A stretch of 64,000 bases of DNA from Burkholderiaceae bacterium (GTDB lineage Bacteria; Pseudomonadota; Gammaproteobacteria; Burkholderiales; Burkholderiaceae_C), in the NCBI GenBank assembly GCA_023954035.1, contig JAMLIT010000016.1, positions 1 through 64,000 on the forward strand. The letters are read 5' to 3'. Numbering within the stretch: position 1 is the first letter of the stretch; every line of letters begins with the position of its first letter. Below, one piece after another: positions 56,986-64,000 of this stretch. A program made the position numbers and the translations under genes. The notes beneath the pieces are model-generated. The model worked only from the letters and a program-made list of their open reading frames with translations, did not search any database and was not told the origin of the DNA.

Positions 56986-57494
56986 GCCCGCGCCTCGTCG
57001 CGCTGGCGCTTGATCATCTTGGAGCGAATTCGGTTGCGTTTGAGGGGAGAGAGATACTCGACGAAGACCTTGCCCAGCAAATGGTCCATTTCGTGCTGAA
57101 TGCAGACCGCCAGGAGTTCTTGCGCCTCCAAGGAGAACTCCTGTCCGTGGACATCGAGCGCGCGCACATGCACGCACGATGCCCGCTCCACGCCATCGTA
57201 GATCCCGGGCACAGACAGACAGCCCTCATCGCCGACCACGGTCTCCTCGCTGGCCCAAGTGATCTCTGGATTGATCAGCACCAGGGGGCGGTTGCGATCT
57301 TCCGATACGTCGATGACGATCACGCGCTCGTGCACGTCGACCTGCGTCGCCGCCAGACCGATGCCGTGCGCGTCGTACATGGTCTCGAGCATGTCGCGTG
57401 TCAACTGGCGAAGACGCTCATCGAATGCGCCGACCGGGCGGGCCACGGTGTGCAATCGGGGATCGGGATAACAAAGAATGGAAAGAATCGCCAT
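56982..57494 (-). CDS. def: Peptide deformylase
   Basis: Fe/Zn metallopeptidase that removes the formyl group from nascent proteins. 170 residues with all three motifs: GIGLAATQ (44-51), EGCLS (90-94) and [10 protein letters not shown] (133-142; His134 and His138 bind metal). Normal length. Divergent from the LysM gene, 179 bases apart. Confidence 0.97.
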   Translation of the reverse strand: MAILSILCYPDPRLHTVARPVGAFDERLRQLTRDMLETMYDAHGIGLAATQVDVHERVIVIDVSEDRNRPLVLINPEITWASEETVVGDEGCLSVPGIYDGVERASCVHVRALDVHGQEFSLEAQELLAVCIQHEMDHLLGKVFVEYLSPLKRNRIRSKMIKRQRDEARA

Positions 57495-57673
57495 GGCTGG
57501 TGCGCAAAGATGTCGCTATTTTCGCCACTTTTGTCGCCGTGCGCAGCCACTGCATCCAATAATCATTGCCCAATCAAGGGCTTGAGCAGAGAATCTCAGT
57601 TGATTTGTAACGTCTTTAGCCGCGCTTTTCCCGCAACCGGAGAAAGCTGCGGCCAGCGAGGGGGCAGGGAACA

Positions 57674-58897
57674 ATGCATCGAACTTTGACAACGCGCGCC
57701 GCACGCATGGGCATTTTTGGCACCGCCTGCGCTGCGGTCACGGCAGTCGCAGCGACGCTGGCATGCGCCGCGGCGTGGGCACAAAACCCTCCCGTCACGG
57801 CTGCCCAGCGTGCGCAGGCGCAGCAATCGGCCAGCCAGGGCGTTCCCGTGGCCGAACTGGCCCCCAATGCGCCCGACGTGTATGTCGTCAAGCGTGGCGA
57901 CACGCTCTGGGCCATCTCCGGCGTCTATCTGCGCAAGCCCTGGCGCTGGCCGGAGCTCTGGGGCATGAACCTGCAGAACATCGCCAATCCCCATCTCATT
58001 TTCCCCGGGCAAACGCTTTATCTGGACAGAACCGGTGGCTTCGCCCGACTGCGCACCAGTTTGCCGGGGCAACCCGAAGAAGTGCGCATTTCACCCCGCA
58101 CCCGCTCGGACAGCATCGCCGACACGGCGCTGCCCACGCTGCAACCGCATTTGATCGAACCCTTCCTGGTTGAACCGCAGGTCGTGGACGCCGACACCCT
58201 GGAGCGGGCGCCCCGAATCGTCGCCACGGTGGATGACCGCGTCCTTATGGCCGCCGGCGACCGCGTCTATGCCCGAGGCGACCTGACCAAACCTCTGGAA
58301 ATCGCCCCAGGCGAACCACGCTATTACGGCATTTACCGCAACGCCGTCGCGCTCAAGGATCCTCTGACGGGAGAAATCCTCGGTTACGAAGCGCAATTCG
58401 TAGGCAAGGGCGAGCTGGTGCGCGGGGAATCTCTGGAGGACACGCCCAATGCCAAAGGTGGTCTGACGACCGAATACGTTCCTGCCACCGTCGATATTCT
58501 GAGCACCCGGGAAGAGGTGCGCGCGAATGACCGCCTGCTGCCCACAATGCCGCGCGGCTTCATGAGCTACGTCCCGCGTGCGCCCGAGCAGGAAGTCACT
58601 GCGCGCGTCGTCTCCATCTACGGTGGCTCCGCCTTCGCCAACGCGGCCCAGAACCAGGTTGTGGCCATCAATCTGGGACGCCAGGACGGTATGGAAACCG
58701 GCCACGTGCTGCAATTGCTCACCGGCGGCCAGCGCATCAAGGACACCACCGACGAGGCGCGGCAAATGATCAGGCTGCCGAGCGAAAAGAACGGCATGGT
58801 CATGGTGTTCCGCACCTTTGACCGCGTGTCTTACGCCTTGATCTTGAGCGTGCGCAACCAGGTGCGCGTCGGCGACACCCTCGTCAATCCGCGCTGA
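57674..58897 (+). CDS. LysM peptidoglycan-binding exported protein
   Basis: 407 residues. Signal peptide ends at AWAQ near residue 37. LysM domain at about 69-118 ([40 protein letters not shown]). The rest is a long domain with repeated beta-like blocks ([34 protein letters not shown]) often annotated as a Comamonadaceae/Burkholderiales LysM protein of unknown function. The gene precedes dprA, as in related bacteria. Confidence 0.88.
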   Translation: MHRTLTTRAARMGIFGTACAAVTAVAATLACAAAWAQNPPVTAAQRAQAQQSASQGVPVAELAPNAPDVYVVKRGDTLWAISGVYLRKPWRWPELWGMNLQNIANPHLIFPGQTLYLDRTGGFARLRTSLPGQPEEVRISPRTRSDSIADTALPTLQPHLIEPFLVEPQVVDADTLERAPRIVATVDDRVLMAAGDRVYARGDLTKPLEIAPGEPRYYGIYRNAVALKDPLTGEILGYEAQFVGKGELVRGESLEDTPNAKGGLTTEYVPATVDILSTREEVRANDRLLPTMPRGFMSYVPRAPEQEVTARVVSIYGGSAFANAAQNQVVAINLGRQDGMETGHVLQLLTGGQRIKDTTDEARQMIRLPSEKNGMVMVFRTFDRVSYALILSVRNQVRVGDTLVNPR

Positions 58898-58928
58898 ACC
58901 AGGCGGTGCGCCCTGCGCCCCGCTACAG

Positions 58929-60074
58929 ATGATGGATCGCGAAGAGCTTTCAGCCTGGTTGCGCCTGTGTGGCGCAGAAGGTGTGGGCCGCGCGAGCGCG
59001 CGGCGCCTGCTCGCGGCCTTTGGAAGCGCCGAGGCCGCAGTCGGCCAGGACATGCATTCCCTGGCTGCGCACCTGACGCCCGTCCAGGCGAAAAGCCTTC
59101 TGACTGCGTCCGAGCAGCATGCCGCCCTGCTGGAGGCAACCCTGCGCTGGCTCGGGGCGTCAGGAGAAGCGGGGCTGGTACGCACCGTGGTCACGCTGGG
59201 TGACGCAGCCTACCCCTCTGCGCTGCTGGAAATCGAAGACCCGCCGCTGATGCTGTACCTGCTGGGCGCACAGCGTTGGCTGCATGCACCTGTGTCCTGC
59301 CTGCAGCGCGCGCGCTGCCTGGCCATCGTCGGCAGCCGCAACCCCACGCCCCAAGGCGGGGAAACGACGCGGCAGTTCGCGCGCGCACTGCGCGAAGCGG
59401 GCTTGACCATCGTCTCCGGGCTGGCGCTGGGCATCGACGCGGCCGCCCACGAAGGGGCACTCGCGGCCGAAACGGCGCCAGACGGCCCGGCGACGGTGGC
59501 CGTGGTCGGAACCGGGCTCGACCGGGTCTACCCGTCGCGCCACCTCGATCTTGCCCGGCGCGTGGCCGCAGACGGCCTGTTGGTGAGCGAGTACCCGATG
59601 GGCACGCCGCCGCTGGCCGCCAACTTCCCGCGCCGCAACCGGATCATTTCCGGACTGAGCCACGGCGTGCTTGTGGTAGAGGCCGCACCGGCGTCGGGCT
59701 CGCTCATCACGGCGCGCATGGCCAATGAACAGGGCCGGGAGGTTTTTGCCGTGCCCGGATCCATCCATGCCGTACAGTCGCGCGGCTGCCACGCCTTGAT
59801 CAAGCAAGGGGCCAAGCTGGTGGAGACCGTGGCGGAGGTGCTGGAAGAGTTTCCCGCAACGCGGCCGATCGCACCCGGGCCGGCCTGCGCGAAACCACGT
59901 CGCGAGAGTGCGCTTCTCGACGCATTGGGTTTCGATCCGATGGGCCTGGACGCCCTGCAGGCGCGCACCGGCCTGGACACCCCCAGCCTGCAGGTGCGAT
60001 TGCTGGAACTCGAACTCGACGGAGAGGTGGCCCGGCTGCCGGGGGGATTCTTCCAGCGCGTGGTGCGCGCCTGA
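58929..60074 (+). CDS. dprA: DNA processing protein DprA
   Basis: Loads RecA onto incoming single-stranded DNA during natural transformation. 381 residues: N-terminal SAM-like part, Rossmann core CLAIVGSRNPTPQGGETTRQ, SGLALGIDAAAHEGALAAET, VAVVGTGLDRVYPSRHLDLA, FPRRNRIISGLSHGVLVVEA and ASGSLITARMANEQGREVFA, and a C-terminal winged helix from about residue 315 (DALGFDPMGLDALQARTGLD). Follows the LysM gene by 31 bases. Confidence 0.96.
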   Translation: MMDREELSAWLRLCGAEGVGRASARRLLAAFGSAEAAVGQDMHSLAAHLTPVQAKSLLTASEQHAALLEATLRWLGASGEAGLVRTVVTLGDAAYPSALLEIEDPPLMLYLLGAQRWLHAPVSCLQRARCLAIVGSRNPTPQGGETTRQFARALREAGLTIVSGLALGIDAAAHEGALAAETAPDGPATVAVVGTGLDRVYPSRHLDLARRVAADGLLVSEYPMGTPPLAANFPRRNRIISGLSHGVLVVEAAPASGSLITARMANEQGREVFAVPGSIHAVQSRGCHALIKQGAKLVETVAEVLEEFPATRPIAPGPACAKPRRESALLDALGFDPMGLDALQARTGLDTPSLQVRLLELELDGEVARLPGGFFQRVVRA

Positions 60075-60086
60075 TCAGTCCATCGC

Positions 60087-62414
60087 TCAGGCCAGCAGGC
60101 GTTCGGGATTCGCATTGAGCTTGGCCAGGGCTTCGCGTGTGGCCCGGACCGTGAGACCGTCCTCGTCGCGCGGCACCAGCAAGCCAGCCTGCAGATAAGC
60201 CGCTAGTCGGCGCACCTGGATAAGATAGCTGATGGCGTCCGTAGAAACCAGGAGATGCAGTTGACGCTGCTTGCTGTGCCAGGCGTACTGCACCTGTGCG
60301 CTGGCGCCATTGATGTCCAGGGTGAACCAATCGCCCGGCACAAGCTCGCGGGCCCAGGCCACCATGGCGTCATCCACTGGCGCGTCGTTGTCGGCAAACA
60401 CCTGGATCGCACTGGCGTCGATGCCAGTCATCATCTCGATGTGCTCGGCATCCAGAGGCAGCTCGCCCAAAACCGCATCGTCGAGAAACTCCTCGACGTT
60501 GGCGAGCCGGCGCGCCATGGCCTCGATGTGGTCCAACGGAATCGCTGCCGTCTTGGACATGAAGGCGTCGGCCAGTGTGTCGGTCAGCAACTTGATCTTT
60601 GCATCCTGCTCCTGGCCCGAAATGCCGACCAACAAAAGCCCCTCGCGCAGACGCTGCAGAATGCCAGGCAGACTCTGTATGACTTGGGCGCGCTCACTGC
60701 GGTTGGGTTTGGCGCTGGCCGCCCAGACCAGATCTGCCGCAGTGCGCCTGAAGGACACGGTCTCGGCATGCTGAGCGCCGTGGCGCACGGCAGACAGCGC
60801 CAGCACCTCCGCCCAGGTCTTGAACAGGAATTCGCGCACCTCTTCGCGCACCGGCATCTCGCTGAGCATGGTGCGCAGCTCGATCGTGTACTTGATCGTC
60901 AGCGTTTCCTTTTGCTCGACTTGCTGCGCTACGCTCACCAGCTTGGCCGTGCCGTGCTTTTCCGTCAGATGCTTGGTGAGGAATTTCTCGAACTCGTCGT
61001 GGACCAGCTGAAATACGCGTCGCCCCGTCTCCGGATACTGCTCGATCACCTGCACGATGCGACGCACTTCGTTTTCCAGCGCAGTTCCACTGACCGATGC
61101 CGAATCGAAGCCGAGGGCGACTGCGCCCATGCGATCGATCAGCTTGCGCGCCGGATGGTTCATGTTGCTGAAAAACTCCGGCTCGGCCAAGGCAACGCGA
61201 AGGACAGGTACCTGGAGGCGTGCAAACCAGACGCGGACGGCAGGGGGAATGCGGTCTTCGGAAAGGATGCTCTGGAACATCAGGGCAACCACTTCGATGA
61301 TGGCCTTTTCGCTGTCCGTTCCCGCCTTTTTCTTGAGCTCTGCCGAGCGCTCGCGCACCGCGCCGGCCACCTGGACGACGGCGGCCGGGCTGTAGTCCTC
61401 CACCACGGCGCCCAGGGTGCTGTAGTAGACATCCGCCTGCACGCGGTGGGCGGCCAGGGCATGCGCCAGGGCCGCCGACGCGGGGGGCGCCTGCGAGAGG
61501 TCCATGCCCCCCAGCGCGGGCGCCAGCAGGCGTCGCAACTGCACCATCACGCCCTGCGCGCGCTGGCGGGCACGCAGCAGGGGCGTGGCCGCGGCGTCAT
61601 AGGGCCCCGCAGACGCGCCAGAGTAGCCGCCGGAATGCGAATAAGCGCCGCCTGCGGAATGGATGCCCCCACGGGCTGATTGCACGGCCTGGCGCGACTG
61701 CTCCAGCGCGTGGGAGGCGAGTCCACCTGCGCCGCTTGCCAACTGCCCGCCCGTCGGAGAGCGCTGTACGCGCACCCGCATTTCCTGCTGCGCTGCCACG
61801 CCGCGTTCGGCAAGAAACTCGTTGCAGGACTGGTAGGCCGACTGCAGGAGCGCAGCGATGGCGCGCTGCAAGGGCTCGGTCGCCATCTGGAGATCGTCTC
61901 GCGGCAATCCAACGTTGAGCCAGCTTTCCACCAGGTGCAGGCTCACTGTCTCGGCGCGCAGCGGATCCGCGGCTCCCAGATCATGGAGTTCCAGCGAGCG
62001 CAAGCGCAGGCGCAAGGCGTCGAACTGGGCGGCCACATCTTCCATGACCGTCAATGCAATGCGCGAAGCGATGATCTTGTTCTCCACCACGTCGTCGCCC
62101 ACGAGTTCCAGACCCGTGTCGAGCGTGGCCGGCGCGCGCGCGCCAGGCATTGCGGCCAATGGCGGCTGCGCCGAGGCGCGCAGTGCCGTGGCCAGCGTCT
62201 GCAGCCAGTCTTTTCGCTTTTGTTCGTAACCCTGCCAGGCGTCGCGGCGCTTTTGCATGTCGCGCTGCGTCCCTGTCTGCTCCATCAGGGCCGCAAAGAA
62301 CTCGGCCACCGCCTTGTCGACGTCAGTCAAACCGGCCTGGAGCACCTGGGCCCAACGCTCCCTCGCCATGCGGGCGAGGCTGCGGGGAGAGGCGGCGGCC
62401 GGGGGGGATTGCAT
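60087..62414 (-). CDS. DUF1631 family protein
   Basis: 775 residues, cytosolic-looking and mainly helical, of the DUF1631 family found in beta- and gammaproteobacteria, usually single-copy. Two recognisable regions: an N-terminal helical block (GLTDVDKAVAEFFAALMEQT) and the C-terminal RYVVQV-like stretch with LVPGDWFTLDINGASAQVQY and LHLLVSTDAISYLIQVRRLA, a PilZ-like portion. No function is assigned; a link to cyclic-di-GMP or RNA is speculative. It is convergent with dprA, 13 bases apart. Confidence 0.9.
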   Translation of the reverse strand: MQSPPAAASPRSLARMARERWAQVLQAGLTDVDKAVAEFFAALMEQTGTQRDMQKRRDAWQGYEQKRKDWLQTLATALRASAQPPLAAMPGARAPATLDTGLELVGDDVVENKIIASRIALTVMEDVAAQFDALRLRLRSLELHDLGAADPLRAETVSLHLVESWLNVGLPRDDLQMATEPLQRAIAALLQSAYQSCNEFLAERGVAAQQEMRVRVQRSPTGGQLASGAGGLASHALEQSRQAVQSARGGIHSAGGAYSHSGGYSGASAGPYDAAATPLLRARQRAQGVMVQLRRLLAPALGGMDLSQAPPASAALAHALAAHRVQADVYYSTLGAVVEDYSPAAVVQVAGAVRERSAELKKKAGTDSEKAIIEVVALMFQSILSEDRIPPAVRVWFARLQVPVLRVALAEPEFFSNMNHPARKLIDRMGAVALGFDSASVSGTALENEVRRIVQVIEQYPETGRRVFQLVHDEFEKFLTKHLTEKHGTAKLVSVAQQVEQKETLTIKYTIELRTMLSEMPVREEVREFLFKTWAEVLALSAVRHGAQHAETVSFRRTAADLVWAASAKPNRSERAQVIQSLPGILQRLREGLLLVGISGQEQDAKIKLLTDTLADAFMSKTAAIPLDHIEAMARRLANVEEFLDDAVLGELPLDAEHIEMMTGIDASAIQVFADNDAPVDDAMVAWARELVPGDWFTLDINGASAQVQYAWHSKQRQLHLLVSTDAISYLIQVRRLAAYLQAGLLVPRDEDGLTVRATREALAKLNANPERLLA

Positions 62415-62510
62415 GCACAGATATTAGTATGGAAACGCTCTTTTCGGCGCGTCGCCCCGGGGCAAGATGTCGCTCACGCGCCCCCGGTCGGCGCGCCTTT
62501 CCCATGCTTG

Positions 62511-63461
62511 TCAGACTGTTGCGCCCGCGTTCGGATCGTTGGGATCGGTTTCGCTGCGCGGCGTCTTGATCAGGTCCTCGCGCTTGACACCCAGCCACAT
62601 GGCAATGGCGGCAGCCACGAAGACCGACGAGTAGATTCCGAACAAAATGCCGATGGTCAGCGCCAGGGCAAAGTAATGCAGGCTCGGGCCGCCAAAGAAA
62701 AACATCGACAACACCATGGCTTCGGTCGAAGCATGGGTGATGATGGTCCGGCTCATGGTGCTGGTAATGGCGTGGTCGATGACCTCGTGCGTGCTCATCT
62801 TGCGGTAGCGGCGGAACGCCTCGCGAATCCGGTCGAAGATGACCACCGATTCGTTCACCGAGTAGCCCAGCACCGCCAGCACCGCCGCCAGCACCGAGAG
62901 CGAAAACTCCCACTGGAAGAAGGCAAAGAAGCCCAGAATGATCACGACGTCGTGCAGGTTGGCAATGATGGCTGCCACGCCGAACTTCCACTCGAAGCGC
63001 AGGGCAAGGTAGATGACGATGCCCAGCACCACCATGCCCAACGCCATCAGGCCGCCCTGAACCAGTTCGTCGCCCACCTGCGGTCCGACGAATTCGGTGC
63101 GGCGCAGCGCCACCCCGGGGTCGGCCTCCTTGAGCGCAGCGATGACGCGCTCGCTCTGCTGCGCCGAAGTCACGCCCTTTTGCACCGGCAGGCGGATCAT
63201 CACGTCGCGCGCCGTGCCAAAGTTCTGGACCTGAACGTCGGGAAAGCCCAGCTTGGAGACCGTCTCGCGCACCTTGGCAAGCTCTGCGGGCTGGCTGTAG
63301 GCCACCTCCATCACCGTACCACCGGTAAATTCCACCGAAAGATGCAGGCCGCGCGAGAACAGGAAGAACACCGCCAGCGCGAAGGTAATGAAGGAGATCG
63401 CGTTGAAAATCAACGCGTGCTTCATGAAGGGAATGTCCTTCTTGATTCGGAAAAACTCCAT
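62511..63461 (-). CDS. secF: Protein translocase subunit SecF
   Basis: Inner-membrane partner of SecD that uses the proton gradient to pull exported proteins through SecYEG. 316 residues, six predicted membrane helices, with FFLFSRGLHLSVEFTGGTVM near the start, GVTSAQQSERVIAALKE and YSVNESVVIFDRIREAFRRY, an SecF signature. Lies 91 bases after secD on the same strand. Confidence 0.95.
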   Translation of the reverse strand: MEFFRIKKDIPFMKHALIFNAISFITFALAVFFLFSRGLHLSVEFTGGTVMEVAYSQPAELAKVRETVSKLGFPDVQVQNFGTARDVMIRLPVQKGVTSAQQSERVIAALKEADPGVALRRTEFVGPQVGDELVQGGLMALGMVVLGIVIYLALRFEWKFGVAAIIANLHDVVIILGFFAFFQWEFSLSVLAAVLAVLGYSVNESVVIFDRIREAFRRYRKMSTHEVIDHAITSTMSRTIITHASTEAMVLSMFFFGGPSLHYFALALTIGILFGIYSSVFVAAAIAMWLGVKREDLIKTPRSETDPNDPNAGATV

Positions 63462-63552
63462 GATCTTTTTATCCTTTGAAGGGAGTTTTCAGAGAACGCT
63501 CAGGGGTGCAAAGCGCAGCTGGCGCTGGAACTGAAACTTCCATGGCCAAACC

Positions 63553-64000
63553 CTACTTCGTCGAAACGACGGCGCCCGCCTTCGCCTCGGGCTTCCAGAT
63601 CTGGCCGATTGCCAGCGTCTTGAGTTTCTTCTTGCCGCCGTACCAGAGGTTGACGAGACCGCGCGAGAAGAACACCGCCGAGAACATGCTGGTCAGAATG
63701 CCCAGCACGTGCACCACGGCAAAGCCGCGCACCGGACCCGAGCCGAAGGCGAGCAGGGCCAGGCCAGCAATCAGGGTAGTGACGTTGGAATCCAAAATCG
63801 TGGCCCAGGCGCGCTCGTAGCCGGTATGAATCGCCATCTGCGGCGAGGCGCCTTCGCGCAGTTCCTCGCGGATGCGCTCGTTGATCAGCACGTTCGAGTC
63901 GATGGCCACGCCCAATGCCAGCGCCATGGCGGCAATGCCGGGCAGCGTGAGCGTCGCTTGCAGCATGGAGAGCACCGCAATCAGCATGAGCACGTTGACC
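63553..64000 (-). CDS. secD: Protein translocase subunit SecD, C-terminal part
   Basis: Only the last 148 or so codons lie in the window; the 5' part runs past base 64000. Visible are the C-terminal membrane helices with ATLTLPGIAAMALALGVAID and SNVLINERIREELREGASPQ and TILDSNVTTLIAGLALLAFG, typical of SecD. Followed by secF as in the standard yajC-secD-secF operon. Confidence 0.93.
   Translation of the reverse strand, partial: VNVLMLIAVLSMLQATLTLPGIAAMALALGVAIDSNVLINERIREELREGASPQMAIHTGYERAWATILDSNVTTLIAGLALLAFGSGPVRGFAVVHVLGILTSMFSAVFFSRGLVNLWYGGKKKLKTLAIGQIWKPEAKAGAVVSTK

Noticed and set aside
61680-63479. 599-codon plus-strand open frame antisense to the DUF1631 gene and secF
   Set aside because: No recognisable domain, and the genes on the other strand are well-supported families.

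Overview
This 64 kb window looks like chromosomal DNA of a high-GC betaproteobacterium of the order Burkholderiales, most likely family Comamonadaceae. The evidence is the gene content and order (gshA/kup/gshB, leuS-lptE-holA-proA, fur/bamE, hpf-ptsN-hprK, purE-purK-sua5, pgk/pyk/fba, def/fmt/azlCD, dprA with a LysM protein, secDF) and two families of short interspersed repeats of a kind I associate with this family. Genes are densely packed, most starts are coupled to the preceding stop, and there are no rRNA or tRNA genes, insertion sequences, prophage or CRISPR arrays.

Layout. 0-9 kb: glutathione synthesis (gshB, gshA) interleaved with potassium uptake (kup, trkH, trkA), plus a BenE-type symporter and a small exported BON-like protein. 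9-16.4 kb: proA, holA, lptE and leuS, interrupted by an oppositely oriented dodecin and an arginase. 16.5-19.6 kb: ExbB/ExbD-type proton channel pair, dapB, bamE and the divergent fur. 19.6-21.9 kb: hprK, ptsN and hpf (nitrogen PTS and ribosome hibernation). 21.9-26.6 kb: purC, a CnoX-type thioredoxin, purE, purK and a Sua5-type tRNA modification gene. 26.7-29.7 kb: a small envelope locus with two SGNH-hydrolase-like lipoproteins (one apparently catalytically dead) around an OmpW porin. 29.7-35 kb: dacB, tsaB-rimI-(UDG-like), corA, mtnN. 35-42.6 kb: a dpp-type peptide ABC transporter and fadD. 42.6-46 kb: pntAB. 46-54.2 kb: glycolytic fba, pyk and pgk, separated by a two-component system with a divergent PAP2 phosphatase and by a pair of lipoproteins. 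54.3-62.4 kb: azlDC, fmt, a lipoprotein, def, a LysM protein, dprA and a DUF1631 protein. 62.5-64 kb: secF and the truncated end of secD.

Most of the window is housekeeping. The observations most worth following up are: (i) a roughly 45-bp repeat family with the core AGCGCTT that lies both between genes and, in frame, inside conserved enzymes (proA, leuS, purK, mtnN, fmt); (ii) an SGNH-family lipoprotein that has lost three of its four signature residues, next to an intact paralogue with a perfect 22-bp palindrome in its promoter region; (iii) a PmrA-like box between a two-component regulator and a PAP2 phosphatase; and (iv) the physical clustering of glutathione and potassium genes. I found no clear new defence or mobile system.
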